Shown here: piece by piece, positions 28,083 to 35,189 of the stretch | Layout: the number at the start of each line of letters is the position of its first letter | Numbering within the stretch: the first letter of the stretch is position 1 | The notes under the pieces: generated by a model | Told to the model about the DNA's origin: nothing | Database searches by the model: none | Seen by the model: the letters and a program-made list of their open reading frames with translations, nothing else | Origin: an uncultured Prevotellaceae bacterium | GTDB taxonomy: Bacteria; Bacteroidota; Bacteroidia; Bacteroidales; Bacteroidaceae | NCBI GenBank assembly: GCA_947176895.1 | Contig: CAMWSK010000004.1 | Span: 1-64,000, forward strand | DNA: 64,000 nucleotides | Reading direction: 5' to 3' | Made by a program: the position numbers and the translations under genes

Positions 28083-28960
28083 CGTGGGTGCTCCTGGCCT
28101 TCGGCTCGGCGGCTCTGCTGGGCTTCTATGACGTGTTCAAGAAGCGTTCCCTCAGGGGCAACGCCGTCATCCCCGTACTGTTTCTCAACACGCTTATCTG
28201 CAGTCTTCTGTTCATTCCCGCCGCCCTCCATGCGCCTTTTGGCGGATGGGCGGTGCAGCGCTGGCTGGTGCTGAAGAGTTTTATCGTGCTCAGCTCCTGG
28301 CTCTGCGGCTATTTCGGCATCAAGCATCTGCCCCTGACCTTGGTGGGGCCTGTCAATGCCACGCGTCCCGTGATGGTGCTGGTGGGCGCTTTGCTCCTCT
28401 TCGGCGAGCGGCTCAACGGCTGGCAGTGGGCAGGCGTGGCACTGGCCGTCCTCAGCTTTTTCCTGCTCTCGCGCAGCGGCAAGAAGGAGGGCATCGACTT
28501 CCGCCACAACCGGTGGGTGGCCCTCATCGTGCTGGCTGCCGTGCTCGGTGCCGTCAGCGGCCTGTACGACAAGTTCCTCATGGCACCTGTCGCCTCGGGC
28601 GGCCTGGGGCTGAACCGCCTGACCGTGCAGGCCTGGTTCAATTTCTACCAATGTATCATCATGGGCATCCTGTTGCTGGTCCTTTGGCGGCCGCGCCGCC
28701 GCTCCACCACGTCCTTTCATTGGGACTGGTGCATCCCCCTCATCAGCCTGTTCCTTTCGGCTGCCGACCTCTGCTATTTCTACGCCCTCAGCGCCGATGG
28801 CGCCATGATCAGCGTGGTGAGCATGATACGCCGCAGCAGCGTGGTGGTGAGCTTCCTGGTGGCGGCTGTGGTGTTTCGCGAGCGCAACCTCCGAAGCAAG
28901 GCCGTCGACCTCCTGCTCGTGCTGCTCAGCATGGTGTGTATCTATATCGGTTCCCGGTAG
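28079..28960 (+). CDS. EamA/DMT-family transporter
   Basis: 293 residues with ten predicted membrane helices in two EamA repeats (about 3-140 and 155-292). The second half ends with the typical VSMIRRSSVVVSFLVAAVVF. DMT proteins export metabolites or drugs, or import nucleotide sugars; the substrate is unknown. Translationally coupled to truA through ATGA. Confidence 0.85.
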   Translation: MTWVLLAFGSAALLGFYDVFKKRSLRGNAVIPVLFLNTLICSLLFIPAALHAPFGGWAVQRWLVLKSFIVLSSWLCGYFGIKHLPLTLVGPVNATRPVMVLVGALLLFGERLNGWQWAGVALAVLSFFLLSRSGKKEGIDFRHNRWVALIVLAAVLGAVSGLYDKFLMAPVASGGLGLNRLTVQAWFNFYQCIIMGILLLVLWRPRRRSTTSFHWDWCIPLISLFLSAADLCYFYALSADGAMISVVSMIRRSSVVVSFLVAAVVFRERNLRSKAVDLLLVLLSMVCIYIGSR

Positions 28961-28987
28961 TGTAAACGCAAAATATTCAAACACAAT

Positions 28988-29629
28988 ATGAAACGCATCC
29001 TCTCCTTCCTCTCCGCCATTCTACTCGTCACGTGTTCGCTTCGGGCGCAAACGGGTGTCGGCAAGCTCTTTGTCGGGATGCCCGACAGTCTTCTGCCCCT
29101 CATCTCCGCCCCGGTGCGTGATGCCATGATTCACACCTACAGCGGCACGTCCGGCACGTCGCACACCGATGTTTTCAGCCACTCCGTGAGGCTGGACACG
29201 CTCACCGCCGACTACCTCCGCCTCTCCACCTCCGAGAGCAGCAGCCTGGAACTTCGCCTGCTGCAGACGCAGGACAGCGTGACCCTGATAGCCGCCGTCA
29301 CCACCGTGCAGGCGCCGCTGGCCGACAGCCATATCCGTTTCTTCAACGACCGCTGGCAACCTCTTTTTTGGCTTGAATTTCCTGAACCGGAGGTGGAGGA
29401 CTACTTCCCCGCCGTGCCCGACAGCCTGCAGGCTTCCCTGTCTCGCGTGCAGCAGGCACTCTCCGAATTGCCGCTGGTGAGGATAGAGGCGGGTCCCGAG
29501 GCCCCGCGCTTCACCCTCAGCCTCTCCGCCGACGAACTGGACCGTGAGCAGAAGAAGTTGGCCAAGCCCCACATGCGCCCTGTGGTTCTGGAATGGAACG
29601 GCACCGCTTTCGTGCGTGTGAAGGAGTAG
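28988..29629 (+). CDS. DUF3256-family exported protein
   Basis: 213 residues with a Sec signal (ILSFLSAILLVTCSLRAQ). The body (LFVGMPDSLLPLISAPVRDA, then LRLLQTQDSVTLIAAVTTVQ and SHIRFFNDRWQPL) matches DUF3256, a Bacteroidales family of unknown function usually found just downstream of a DMT transporter or truA, as here. Probably the last gene of the truA operon. Confidence 0.82.
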   Translation: MKRILSFLSAILLVTCSLRAQTGVGKLFVGMPDSLLPLISAPVRDAMIHTYSGTSGTSHTDVFSHSVRLDTLTADYLRLSTSESSSLELRLLQTQDSVTLIAAVTTVQAPLADSHIRFFNDRWQPLFWLEFPEPEVEDYFPAVPDSLQASLSRVQQALSELPLVRIEAGPEAPRFTLSLSADELDREQKKLAKPHMRPVVLEWNGTAFVRVKE

Positions 29630-29692
29630 CTTCTGCCGAAAAAATCTTCACACAAAAGCCCGGAAAAGTTTGTCCCGGTGGCGGAAGTTGCC

Positions 29693-29700
29693 TACATTTG
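29693..29700 (+). promoter_or_regulatory. Promoter of the NfeD-SPFH operon
   Basis: TACATTTG with TTTG at 29669-29672, 20 bp apart, a good match to the Bacteroidetes consensus. Confidence 0.65.
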
Positions 29701-29733
29701 TGGTATGAGCTAACCCCTTAAACCGCAAACGAT

Positions 29734-30174
29734 ATGGATATTTGGCAGATTTGGCTGGCTGCGGCCCTGGCCATGGCAGTGTTGGAAATCTTTACTTCGG
29801 GCTTTGGCGTGCTGTGTTTCGGCATCGGAGCCGCAGGTGCTGCCGTGGTGGCCGCCGTCACACCCGACATCCGCTGGCAGGTGGGGGCTTTCGTCCTCTT
29901 CTCTTTCATCGCGCTGCTCTATGTGCGCCCTTTCTTCAGAAAACTTCTTTCTCGCGGCAAGCCCGCCCCCAAAAGCGGCGTGGAGGCCTTGATAGGCCGG
30001 AAGGTGAGGGTGGAGGCAGACATCCTGCCCGACCGTTCCGGCGGACGCGTGGCCGTGGACGGCGACAGCTGGAAGGCCGTGTCGGCCGACGATTCCGCCA
30101 TACACAAGGGAGAGACCGTGGTGATATGCAGCGTGGACAGCGTGGTGCTGACCGTGGAGCGTTTGCGGAAATAG
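29734..30174 (+). CDS. NfeD-family membrane protein
   Basis: 146 residues. The N-terminal half has membrane helices (IWQIWLAAALAMAVLEIFTS and the Gly/Ala-rich helix after it). The C-terminal half is an OB-fold domain (GVEALIGRKVRVEADILPDR to GETVVICSVDSVVLTVERL). This is the short NfeD form without a protease domain. Such proteins pair with SPFH/stomatin proteins in membrane microdomains, and one lies 32 bp downstream. Confidence 0.88.
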   Translation: MDIWQIWLAAALAMAVLEIFTSGFGVLCFGIGAAGAAVVAAVTPDIRWQVGAFVLFSFIALLYVRPFFRKLLSRGKPAPKSGVEALIGRKVRVEADILPDRSGGRVAVDGDSWKAVSADDSAIHKGETVVICSVDSVVLTVERLRK

Positions 30175-30206
30175 GCGTTTGACTTAAACTTTTACATTTT
30201 TATATC

Positions 30207-31184
30207 ATGGAAATTACCGTTATTTTTGGTTTGCTGGCACTGTTCGTCATCGTGCTCGTCAGCAAGGGTATCAAAATCATCCGTCAGGGCGAAACGAAGA
30301 TTATCGAACGTCTGGGCCGGTACCACAGCACATTGCCCTCGGGCATCAACGTCATCTGGCCAATCATTGACAAGCCCCGCAGCGTGGCCACCCGCTTCGT
30401 GCGCACGGATGTGGACGGCGTGACGCGTGCCTATTCGAGCATGTCCGACGTCATCGACCTGCGTGAACAGGTGTTCGACTTCCCCGAGCAGAGCGTGATT
30501 ACGAAGGACAACGTCACCACGCGCATCAACGCGCTGCTCTATTTCCAGATTACCGACCCCTTCAAGTCCGTCTACGAGATAGAGAACCTGCCCAACGCCA
30601 TCGAGAAGCTGACGCAGACCACGCTGAGAAACATCATCGGCGAGCTGGAGCTGGACGAGACGCTTACCTCGCGCGACACCATCAACTCGCGTCTGCGTGA
30701 GGTGCTGGACGATGCCACGAACAAGTGGGGCGTGAAGGTGAACCGCGTGGAGTTGCAGGACATCACGCCGCCCGACAGCGTGCGCTGCGCCATGGAACAG
30801 CAGATGCAGGCCGAGCGTGAGCGCCGTGCACAGATACTGAAGGCGGAGGGTGACAAGGCATCGGCCATCCTGCGTTCCGAGGGTGAGAAGGCATCGCAGA
30901 TCAACCAGGCCCAGGCCGAAAAGGAGTCGCAGATACTGAAGGCGCAGGGCGAGGCCGAGGCAAAGGTCGTGCAGGCGAAGGCGGAAGCCGAGGCCATCGA
31001 ACGATTGACGGAGGCCATAAAAGGCACAAACACCGACCCCGCCACCTATCAGTTGGGCCTGAAATACATCGAGGCCCTGAAGGAGATAGCCGGCGGACAG
31101 GACAACAAGACCGTGTATATGCCTTATGAGGCTACCTCGCTGCTTGGCTCGCTTGGCGGCATCAAGGATATGCTGAAAGGATAG
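30207..31184 (+). CDS. SPFH/band 7 (stomatin/prohibitin-like) membrane protein
   Basis: 325 residues. One N-terminal membrane helix (ITVIFGLLALFVIVLVSKGI), then the SPFH domain (IIERLGRYHSTLPSGINVIW, REQVFDFPEQSVITKDNV), then a long Ala/Glu-rich coiled coil (about 195-265, repeats of QILKAEG and KASQINQAQAEKES). It forms membrane scaffolds in the inner membrane; with NfeD it makes the standard stomatin operon pair. It is related to E. coli QmcA. Confidence 0.9.
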   Translation: MEITVIFGLLALFVIVLVSKGIKIIRQGETKIIERLGRYHSTLPSGINVIWPIIDKPRSVATRFVRTDVDGVTRAYSSMSDVIDLREQVFDFPEQSVITKDNVTTRINALLYFQITDPFKSVYEIENLPNAIEKLTQTTLRNIIGELELDETLTSRDTINSRLREVLDDATNKWGVKVNRVELQDITPPDSVRCAMEQQMQAERERRAQILKAEGDKASAILRSEGEKASQINQAQAEKESQILKAQGEAEAKVVQAKAEAEAIERLTEAIKGTNTDPATYQLGLKYIEALKEIAGGQDNKTVYMPYEATSLLGSLGGIKDMLKG

Positions 31185-31221
31185 GCCGGGACACGGCAAG
31201 TTTCTTCCCGACACTCGCAAA

Positions 31222-31265
31222 CAAAGAGGCTGCGACGTAAACTTTATTACGTCGCAGCCTCTTTG
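31222..31265. terminator. Terminator after the SPFH gene
   Basis: Perfect 19-bp arms CAAAGAGGCTGCGACGTAA (31222-31240) and complement (31247-31265), loop ACTTTA. Confidence 0.8.
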
Positions 31266-31331
31266 TTTAACGTGAGTTCGATGAATTTACCTATGGATGA
31301 AGAGCCGGTAACGCAATGGCTTCTTTTTTTG

Positions 31332-31391
31332 AAAACATGAACATGTTTCAGGCAAAACATGAACACGTTTTCAAAAAACATGTTCATGTTT
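31332..31391. repeat. Dispersed palindromic repeat, copy 3
   Basis: Three units (AAAACATGAACATGTTTC, AAAACATGAACACGTTTTC, AAAAAACATGTTCATGTTT) in the gap between the convergent SPFH and nuclease genes. Confidence 0.8.
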
Positions 31392-31402
31392 ATTCCGCGT
31401 GC

Positions 31403-32362
31403 TTATATGCCCCATGCGGCGGGAGCCATGTTCTTCTCCACGACTTCCTCGATGTTGTCGGGCAGGTTGCAGAAGAAATCGATGCCCGTCTTGCGCTCCA
31501 GTTCGTCGATGCTGATGGCAAAGCTCTTGTAGTCGTTGCCGGTGTTGGCCTCATGCTTCATCCAGAAGGCGATGGCCTTGTAGCCGCCCTGGTTGGTGGA
31601 TTTGTTTTTGCAAAGCAGGGCCATGTAGAAATATTTGGGTACGATGAGACGCTGTCCGCGTCCCTGCGCGTAGTCCACCTCCCCGTCGATGACACCGCCC
31701 TTCACCACGTAGAGCGTGTCGCGGAAGTTGGGCTTGTCCCACGAGTTTCTGATCTTGTTTTCCAGACTGGGCCAGATGCCACGCTGGTTGAAACCGGCCA
31801 GCTGGGGGTGCATGTTGCTCAGGTAGAAGGTCTGTCCGTTTGTTTCCATCGAGTTGAGACGGTCTGCGCTGCCCAGGATGTGGCCGCGGTCGTGACCGTT
31901 GCTCTGGTGATCGGCCAGCGTGGTGCGGTAGGCTTCGGGAATCAGGATGTCGGGCTGGAAGGGGTCTCCGCTCCAGTACTGGCCGTTCCAGTAGGCATCG
32001 TCCCAATTGTTCCGGTTCCAGTGGTTCTCGTTGCAGCTGAACCCGTTGTAGGTGCGGTAGGCCGTCCATCGGCTTGCCTTCAGGCGGGTGTCATACTCCA
32101 TGGCATAGTTGATGCCATAGCCTTCCGCCGTGTGCACCACAAAGAGGTTGTCTCCGCCCCGGAGTGCGGGCATCTCCAGGCGCATGGCAGCCTGCTCTAC
32201 CCGGAGCGACCGGTTTTCGCTCACCATTTCCACCTGTCCTTCGCCCGTGATGGCGGCGTTGCTGTTGGTGTTGCCGGGGGTGCCGGCCGGTGTGTTGTTC
32301 TCTTCCGTGCAGGCGAAGGAGATGACGATGGCCAGCAGGAAAAGGAAGAATAGTTTCTTCAT
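31403..32362 (-). CDS. DNA/RNA non-specific endonuclease (NUC1-type), lipoprotein
   Basis: 319 residues. The lipoprotein signal MKKLFFLFLLAIVISFAC sets the start at 32362. The catalytic domain is a beta-beta-alpha-metal NUC1 nuclease: DRGHILGSADR with the active-site His, the metal-binding Asn in FYLSNMHPQLAGFNQ, and VPKYFYMALLCKN. Family members cut DNA and RNA without sequence preference. The lipid anchor places it on the cell surface or in the periplasm. It sits with OB-fold-type lipoproteins, a TonB receptor and an EEP protein, which suggests feeding on extracellular nucleic acid. No promoter was found in the 90 bp up to rpmE2. Confidence 0.88.
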   Translation of the reverse strand: MKKLFFLFLLAIVISFACTEENNTPAGTPGNTNSNAAITGEGQVEMVSENRSLRVEQAAMRLEMPALRGGDNLFVVHTAEGYGINYAMEYDTRLKASRWTAYRTYNGFSCNENHWNRNNWDDAYWNGQYWSGDPFQPDILIPEAYRTTLADHQSNGHDRGHILGSADRLNSMETNGQTFYLSNMHPQLAGFNQRGIWPSLENKIRNSWDKPNFRDTLYVVKGGVIDGEVDYAQGRGQRLIVPKYFYMALLCKNKSTNQGGYKAIAFWMKHEANTGNDYKSFAISIDELERKTGIDFFCNLPDNIEEVVEKNMAPAAWGI

Positions 32363-32383
32363 AAGCAGTGTGAGGATAAAAGA

Positions 32384-32415
32384 AAGAGGGCATGCCACTG
32401 TGGGTATGCCCTCTT
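32384..32415 (-). terminator. Hairpin between rpmE2 and the nuclease gene
   Basis: AAGAGGGCAT (32384-32393) pairs with ATGCCCTCTT (32406-32415), with an inner CCAC/GTGG stem; a T-rich stretch follows on the minus strand. May terminate or attenuate rpmE2 transcription into the nuclease gene. Confidence 0.55.
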
Positions 32416-32452
32416 GTATGTTTCTTTTTGTCAGTGGCCCGGAGCGATGCGA

Positions 32453-32704
32453 TTACTTGCGGGCTTTGGCGTAGCGGTTCATGAACTTGTCCACGCGGCC
32501 GGCGGTGTCCACCAACTTGCTCTTACCGGTGTAGAAGGGGTGGGAGGTAGAGCTGATTTCAATCTTTACCACGGGATATTCCTCGCCCTCGAACTCGATG
32601 GTCTCGTTGGTCTTGCAGGTGCTGCGGGTGAGGAACATGTCGCCGTTGCTCATGTCCTTGAACACTACGGGACGGTAATTTTCGGGATGAATGTCTTTCT
32701 TCAT
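32453..32704 (-). CDS. rpmE2: 50S ribosomal protein L31 type B
   Basis: 83 residues. [19 protein letters not shown] and the C-terminal [20 protein letters not shown] are diagnostic. The zinc-ribbon cysteines of type A L31 are absent (single Cys in STCKTNET), so it is the zinc-independent type B form. It has its own promoter and lies between genes of the nuclease/receptor locus. Confidence 0.96.
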   Translation of the reverse strand: MKKDIHPENYRPVVFKDMSNGDMFLTRSTCKTNETIEFEGEEYPVVKIEISSTSHPFYTGKSKLVDTAGRVDKFMNRYAKARK

Positions 32705-32782
32705 TGCTGTTATTTGTTTTGTGCCCCCGAGTTCCCGCCGGTGGCGGGAGGTGATAAGGAGCGAGTTAATGATTTATCGGCT

Positions 32783-32791
32783 GCAAAGGTA
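32783..32791 (-). promoter_or_regulatory. Promoter of rpmE2
   Basis: TACCTTTGC on the minus strand, about 79 bp before the rpmE2 ATG. Confidence 0.6.
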
Positions 32792-32836
32792 GGGCTTTTT
32801 ATCCTTGCTTGCAAGTTTTTGCCCGTAAATTCATAA

Positions 32837-32872
32837 AAAAGGCCGTCAAGCGGATTCGCTTGACGGCCTTTT
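32837..32872. terminator. Terminator of the receptor operon
   Basis: Perfect 16-bp arms AAAAGGCCGTCAAGCG and complement, loop GATT, 20 bp after the stop of the OB-fold lipoprotein gene; T-run on both strands. Confidence 0.85.
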
Positions 32873-32891
32873 GTGGTTATTGGCGATAAGG

Positions 32892-34235
32892 TTACTTAAT
32901 CTTCACCAAGGTGGCATCGTCAATCAGAATGTTCTGTGCGGTGTGATATGACGAGTTCTTGGGAGACATGATGACGGGGCAGATGGTGGTCTCGGCATCC
33001 AGCGTGAACTCGTGTTCTACCAGTGTCCACTGCGTGGCACTGAGCGGGGCATAGTCACCATACATGTAGTTTTTGCTGTCGGCGCTTCCGTCTGCCAGGA
33101 TGGCGACATAGCCGGGGCGGGTCTGGCACTTGGCGTCGGCGGAGGTGTTGGTGCCCTTGGCGTAGAAGCTGAACTTGTATGTGCCGGCCTGCAGAGTGGT
33201 CTCCTGGTATGCCATGCGCTTGTTGGCAGATGCTGCATAGCCCATGCTGGCAGCGTATGTGCCGCTATGAGCCTCTGTGCTCTGTGTTATGGTTACGTTG
33301 CCGGCTGTGGATTTGCTCTTCCAATAGATGGGAGCGCCGTTTTCCCATTGCTCGAAGTCGCCGTTGGCAAAGATGTTGTCGCCCTCGGGGACATCACCGC
33401 CGGGCTGCTCGGGTTCGTCGCCGCCTTCACCTTCGCTGATAATCTCTACGGTAGCGTTTTTCACCTCGGGCACCACCTGACCGGTGTTGGCGTTGACGTA
33501 CTTGAGGAGCTTTCCGGTAATCTTCACCTCGGAGCCAACCTTGAACTCGGCCACGCCCTCGGGCAGGTTGGCCCAGTAGGCCTGGATAACCTTGCCGCCG
33601 TCCTTGGTGTCGGCCATCCAGAAGGACTGCTGGTTGCGGCTGACGGTAGCGAAGACATCGGTGATGAAGCCGCTGATGGTGTATGTTTCCTCAGATGTGG
33701 CGCCGTCGGCCAATGCGTTGCACAGCTCGGCGGCCTTGGCACAAGTCACCTCGGTTCCGGGAACCACAGGCTCGTCTCCGCCACCTTCGCCCAATATCTC
33801 CACGTTGGCGTTCTTCACCTCGGGCACCATCGCGCCGGTGTTGGCGTTGACGTATTTGAGGAGCTTGCCGGTAATCTTCACTTGCGAGCCTACCGTGAAG
33901 GCCTCCACGCCCTCGGGCAGGTTGGCCCAGTAGGCCTGTATCATTTTTTCGCCGCCCTTGGTGTCTGAAATCCAGAAGGACTGCTGGTTCTTGCTGATGT
34001 TGGAATACACGTCTACGATGTAGCCGGTAATCACATAGGATTCAGAGGACGTCTCACCATCTTCAAGCTCACCGAACAGGGCGAGGGCCTCGGCACAGGT
34101 AATCTCATTCAGGACGGGAACTTCGGGTTCACCTCCCCCCTCGGGCAGCTTGTAGGGCTCGGGTACGTCTTCACAACTGTTGAGCGCAAACACGGATGCG
34201 ATGGCTGCGATGCACAGGAAAAGAGTCTTTTTCAT
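32892..34235 (-). CDS. Lipoprotein with two DUF6359/OB-fold-like domains and a binding module
   Basis: 447 residues with a lipoprotein signal (FLCIAAIASVFALNSC). Two tandem domains of about 107 residues (roughly 45-150 and 157-262) are near copies: each contains QSFWxxDTK, IQAYWANLPEGV and VKITGKLLKYVNANTG, the pattern of DUF6359/OB-fold-type modules. A C-terminal beta-sandwich (NGDFEQWENGAPIYWKSKST) resembles choice-of-anchor or carbohydrate-binding modules. OB folds often bind nucleic acid, which fits the nuclease neighbours, but binding is inference. Last gene of the operon TonB receptor - DUF5689 - this gene. Confidence 0.75.
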   Translation of the reverse strand: MKKTLFLCIAAIASVFALNSCEDVPEPYKLPEGGGEPEVPVLNEITCAEALALFGELEDGETSSESYVITGYIVDVYSNISKNQQSFWISDTKGGEKMIQAYWANLPEGVEAFTVGSQVKITGKLLKYVNANTGAMVPEVKNANVEILGEGGGDEPVVPGTEVTCAKAAELCNALADGATSEETYTISGFITDVFATVSRNQQSFWMADTKDGGKVIQAYWANLPEGVAEFKVGSEVKITGKLLKYVNANTGQVVPEVKNATVEIISEGEGGDEPEQPGGDVPEGDNIFANGDFEQWENGAPIYWKSKSTAGNVTITQSTEAHSGTYAASMGYAASANKRMAYQETTLQAGTYKFSFYAKGTNTSADAKCQTRPGYVAILADGSADSKNYMYGDYAPLSATQWTLVEHEFTLDAETTICPVIMSPKNSSYHTAQNILIDDATLVKIK

Positions 34236-34276
34236 AGTTATCTTGTTTTTTGTTTGTTTTTTGTTGGTTGATGAGG

Positions 34277-35161
34277 TTAATTTGCTGTCTTGATGTCGTC
34301 TTCACTGCGCAACACCAGTTCCCACTTGCCGTTGTACACCTTCCAGATGCCTGTGAGGTTCATCTTTTCGGTGGGGATGGGCGTGTTGGCAAAGTCGGCA
34401 TAGGTGCTGGTGTAGACCATGGTGTTGGAGCCCTTTATCTCGTTGAAGTAGAGCTGTACGCTGGTGTAGTCGCCGGCATCGGCCTTGGATGCCCAGGTCT
34501 TGGTGCCGTCAGCTCCCTTGATGGTGACATCCTTGATGGTCATCAGCTTGCCGCAGTTGGCGAGCCGGTCGAGCCGGTCCATCTCGGTGGCGCTGTACTC
34601 GGGGATGACGTAGGCATTGGGCAGGGGATCGGCCTCATTCTCTGCTTTGGTCTGCACGGGTGTCTTGGTGGGCAGCAGGCGGAAGTGCTGTTCCCACTTC
34701 TTCTCGTCCATACGGCTGGGGAAGGTGGAGCCGCCCTTGTTGGTGTAGGGCACACCGATTTGGGGCTGGCCGCCGTAGCCGCCTATGTACAGGCCTTTGG
34801 TGTCGATAATCAGGTCCTGGCCCACGGGCAGGTAGCCGTAGAGGCTGCCCTTGTTGATGCAGATGATGAGGGCGTCGCCGTTCTCGTCCTGCACGGCGAT
34901 GCTGTTGTACAGGTTGCCTTGGATGTCGTTGCCGGTGACGAATACCTTGAGCTGTGCGTCTTGCGTCATGCGTGTGGTGTCGGTGTCGGCATATTTGGGA
35001 TACATCTGTTTAAGTTGGGCGATGGTCACGGCATTGGTGACCTCGATGCTGTTGTTGCCATAGGGGGGGATGCCGTTGTTGGGGTCTTCCCAGTCACCAT
35101 CCATGCAGGCCGTGAAGGTGAGCGCGGCCAGCAGGGCAGAGAATATCGTTTTCAGTTTCAT
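34277..35161 (-). CDS. DUF5689-domain lipoprotein
   Basis: 294 residues. Lipoprotein signal TIFSALLAALTFTAC. The body (VTIAQLKQMYPKYAD, VFVTGNDIQGNLYNSIAVQD, then GQDLIIDTKGLYIGGYGGQP) is the DUF5689 domain, an OB-like fold found in surface lipoproteins encoded beside TonB receptors. It probably works with the receptor 28 bp upstream in capturing a ligand at the surface. Confidence 0.82.
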   Translation of the reverse strand: MKLKTIFSALLAALTFTACMDGDWEDPNNGIPPYGNNSIEVTNAVTIAQLKQMYPKYADTDTTRMTQDAQLKVFVTGNDIQGNLYNSIAVQDENGDALIICINKGSLYGYLPVGQDLIIDTKGLYIGGYGGQPQIGVPYTNKGGSTFPSRMDEKKWEQHFRLLPTKTPVQTKAENEADPLPNAYVIPEYSATEMDRLDRLANCGKLMTIKDVTIKGADGTKTWASKADAGDYTSVQLYFNEIKGSNTMVYTSTYADFANTPIPTEKMNLTGIWKVYNGKWELVLRSEDDIKTAN

Positions 35162-35189
35162 AGTTGTCTATATATAATATGGTATAGGA

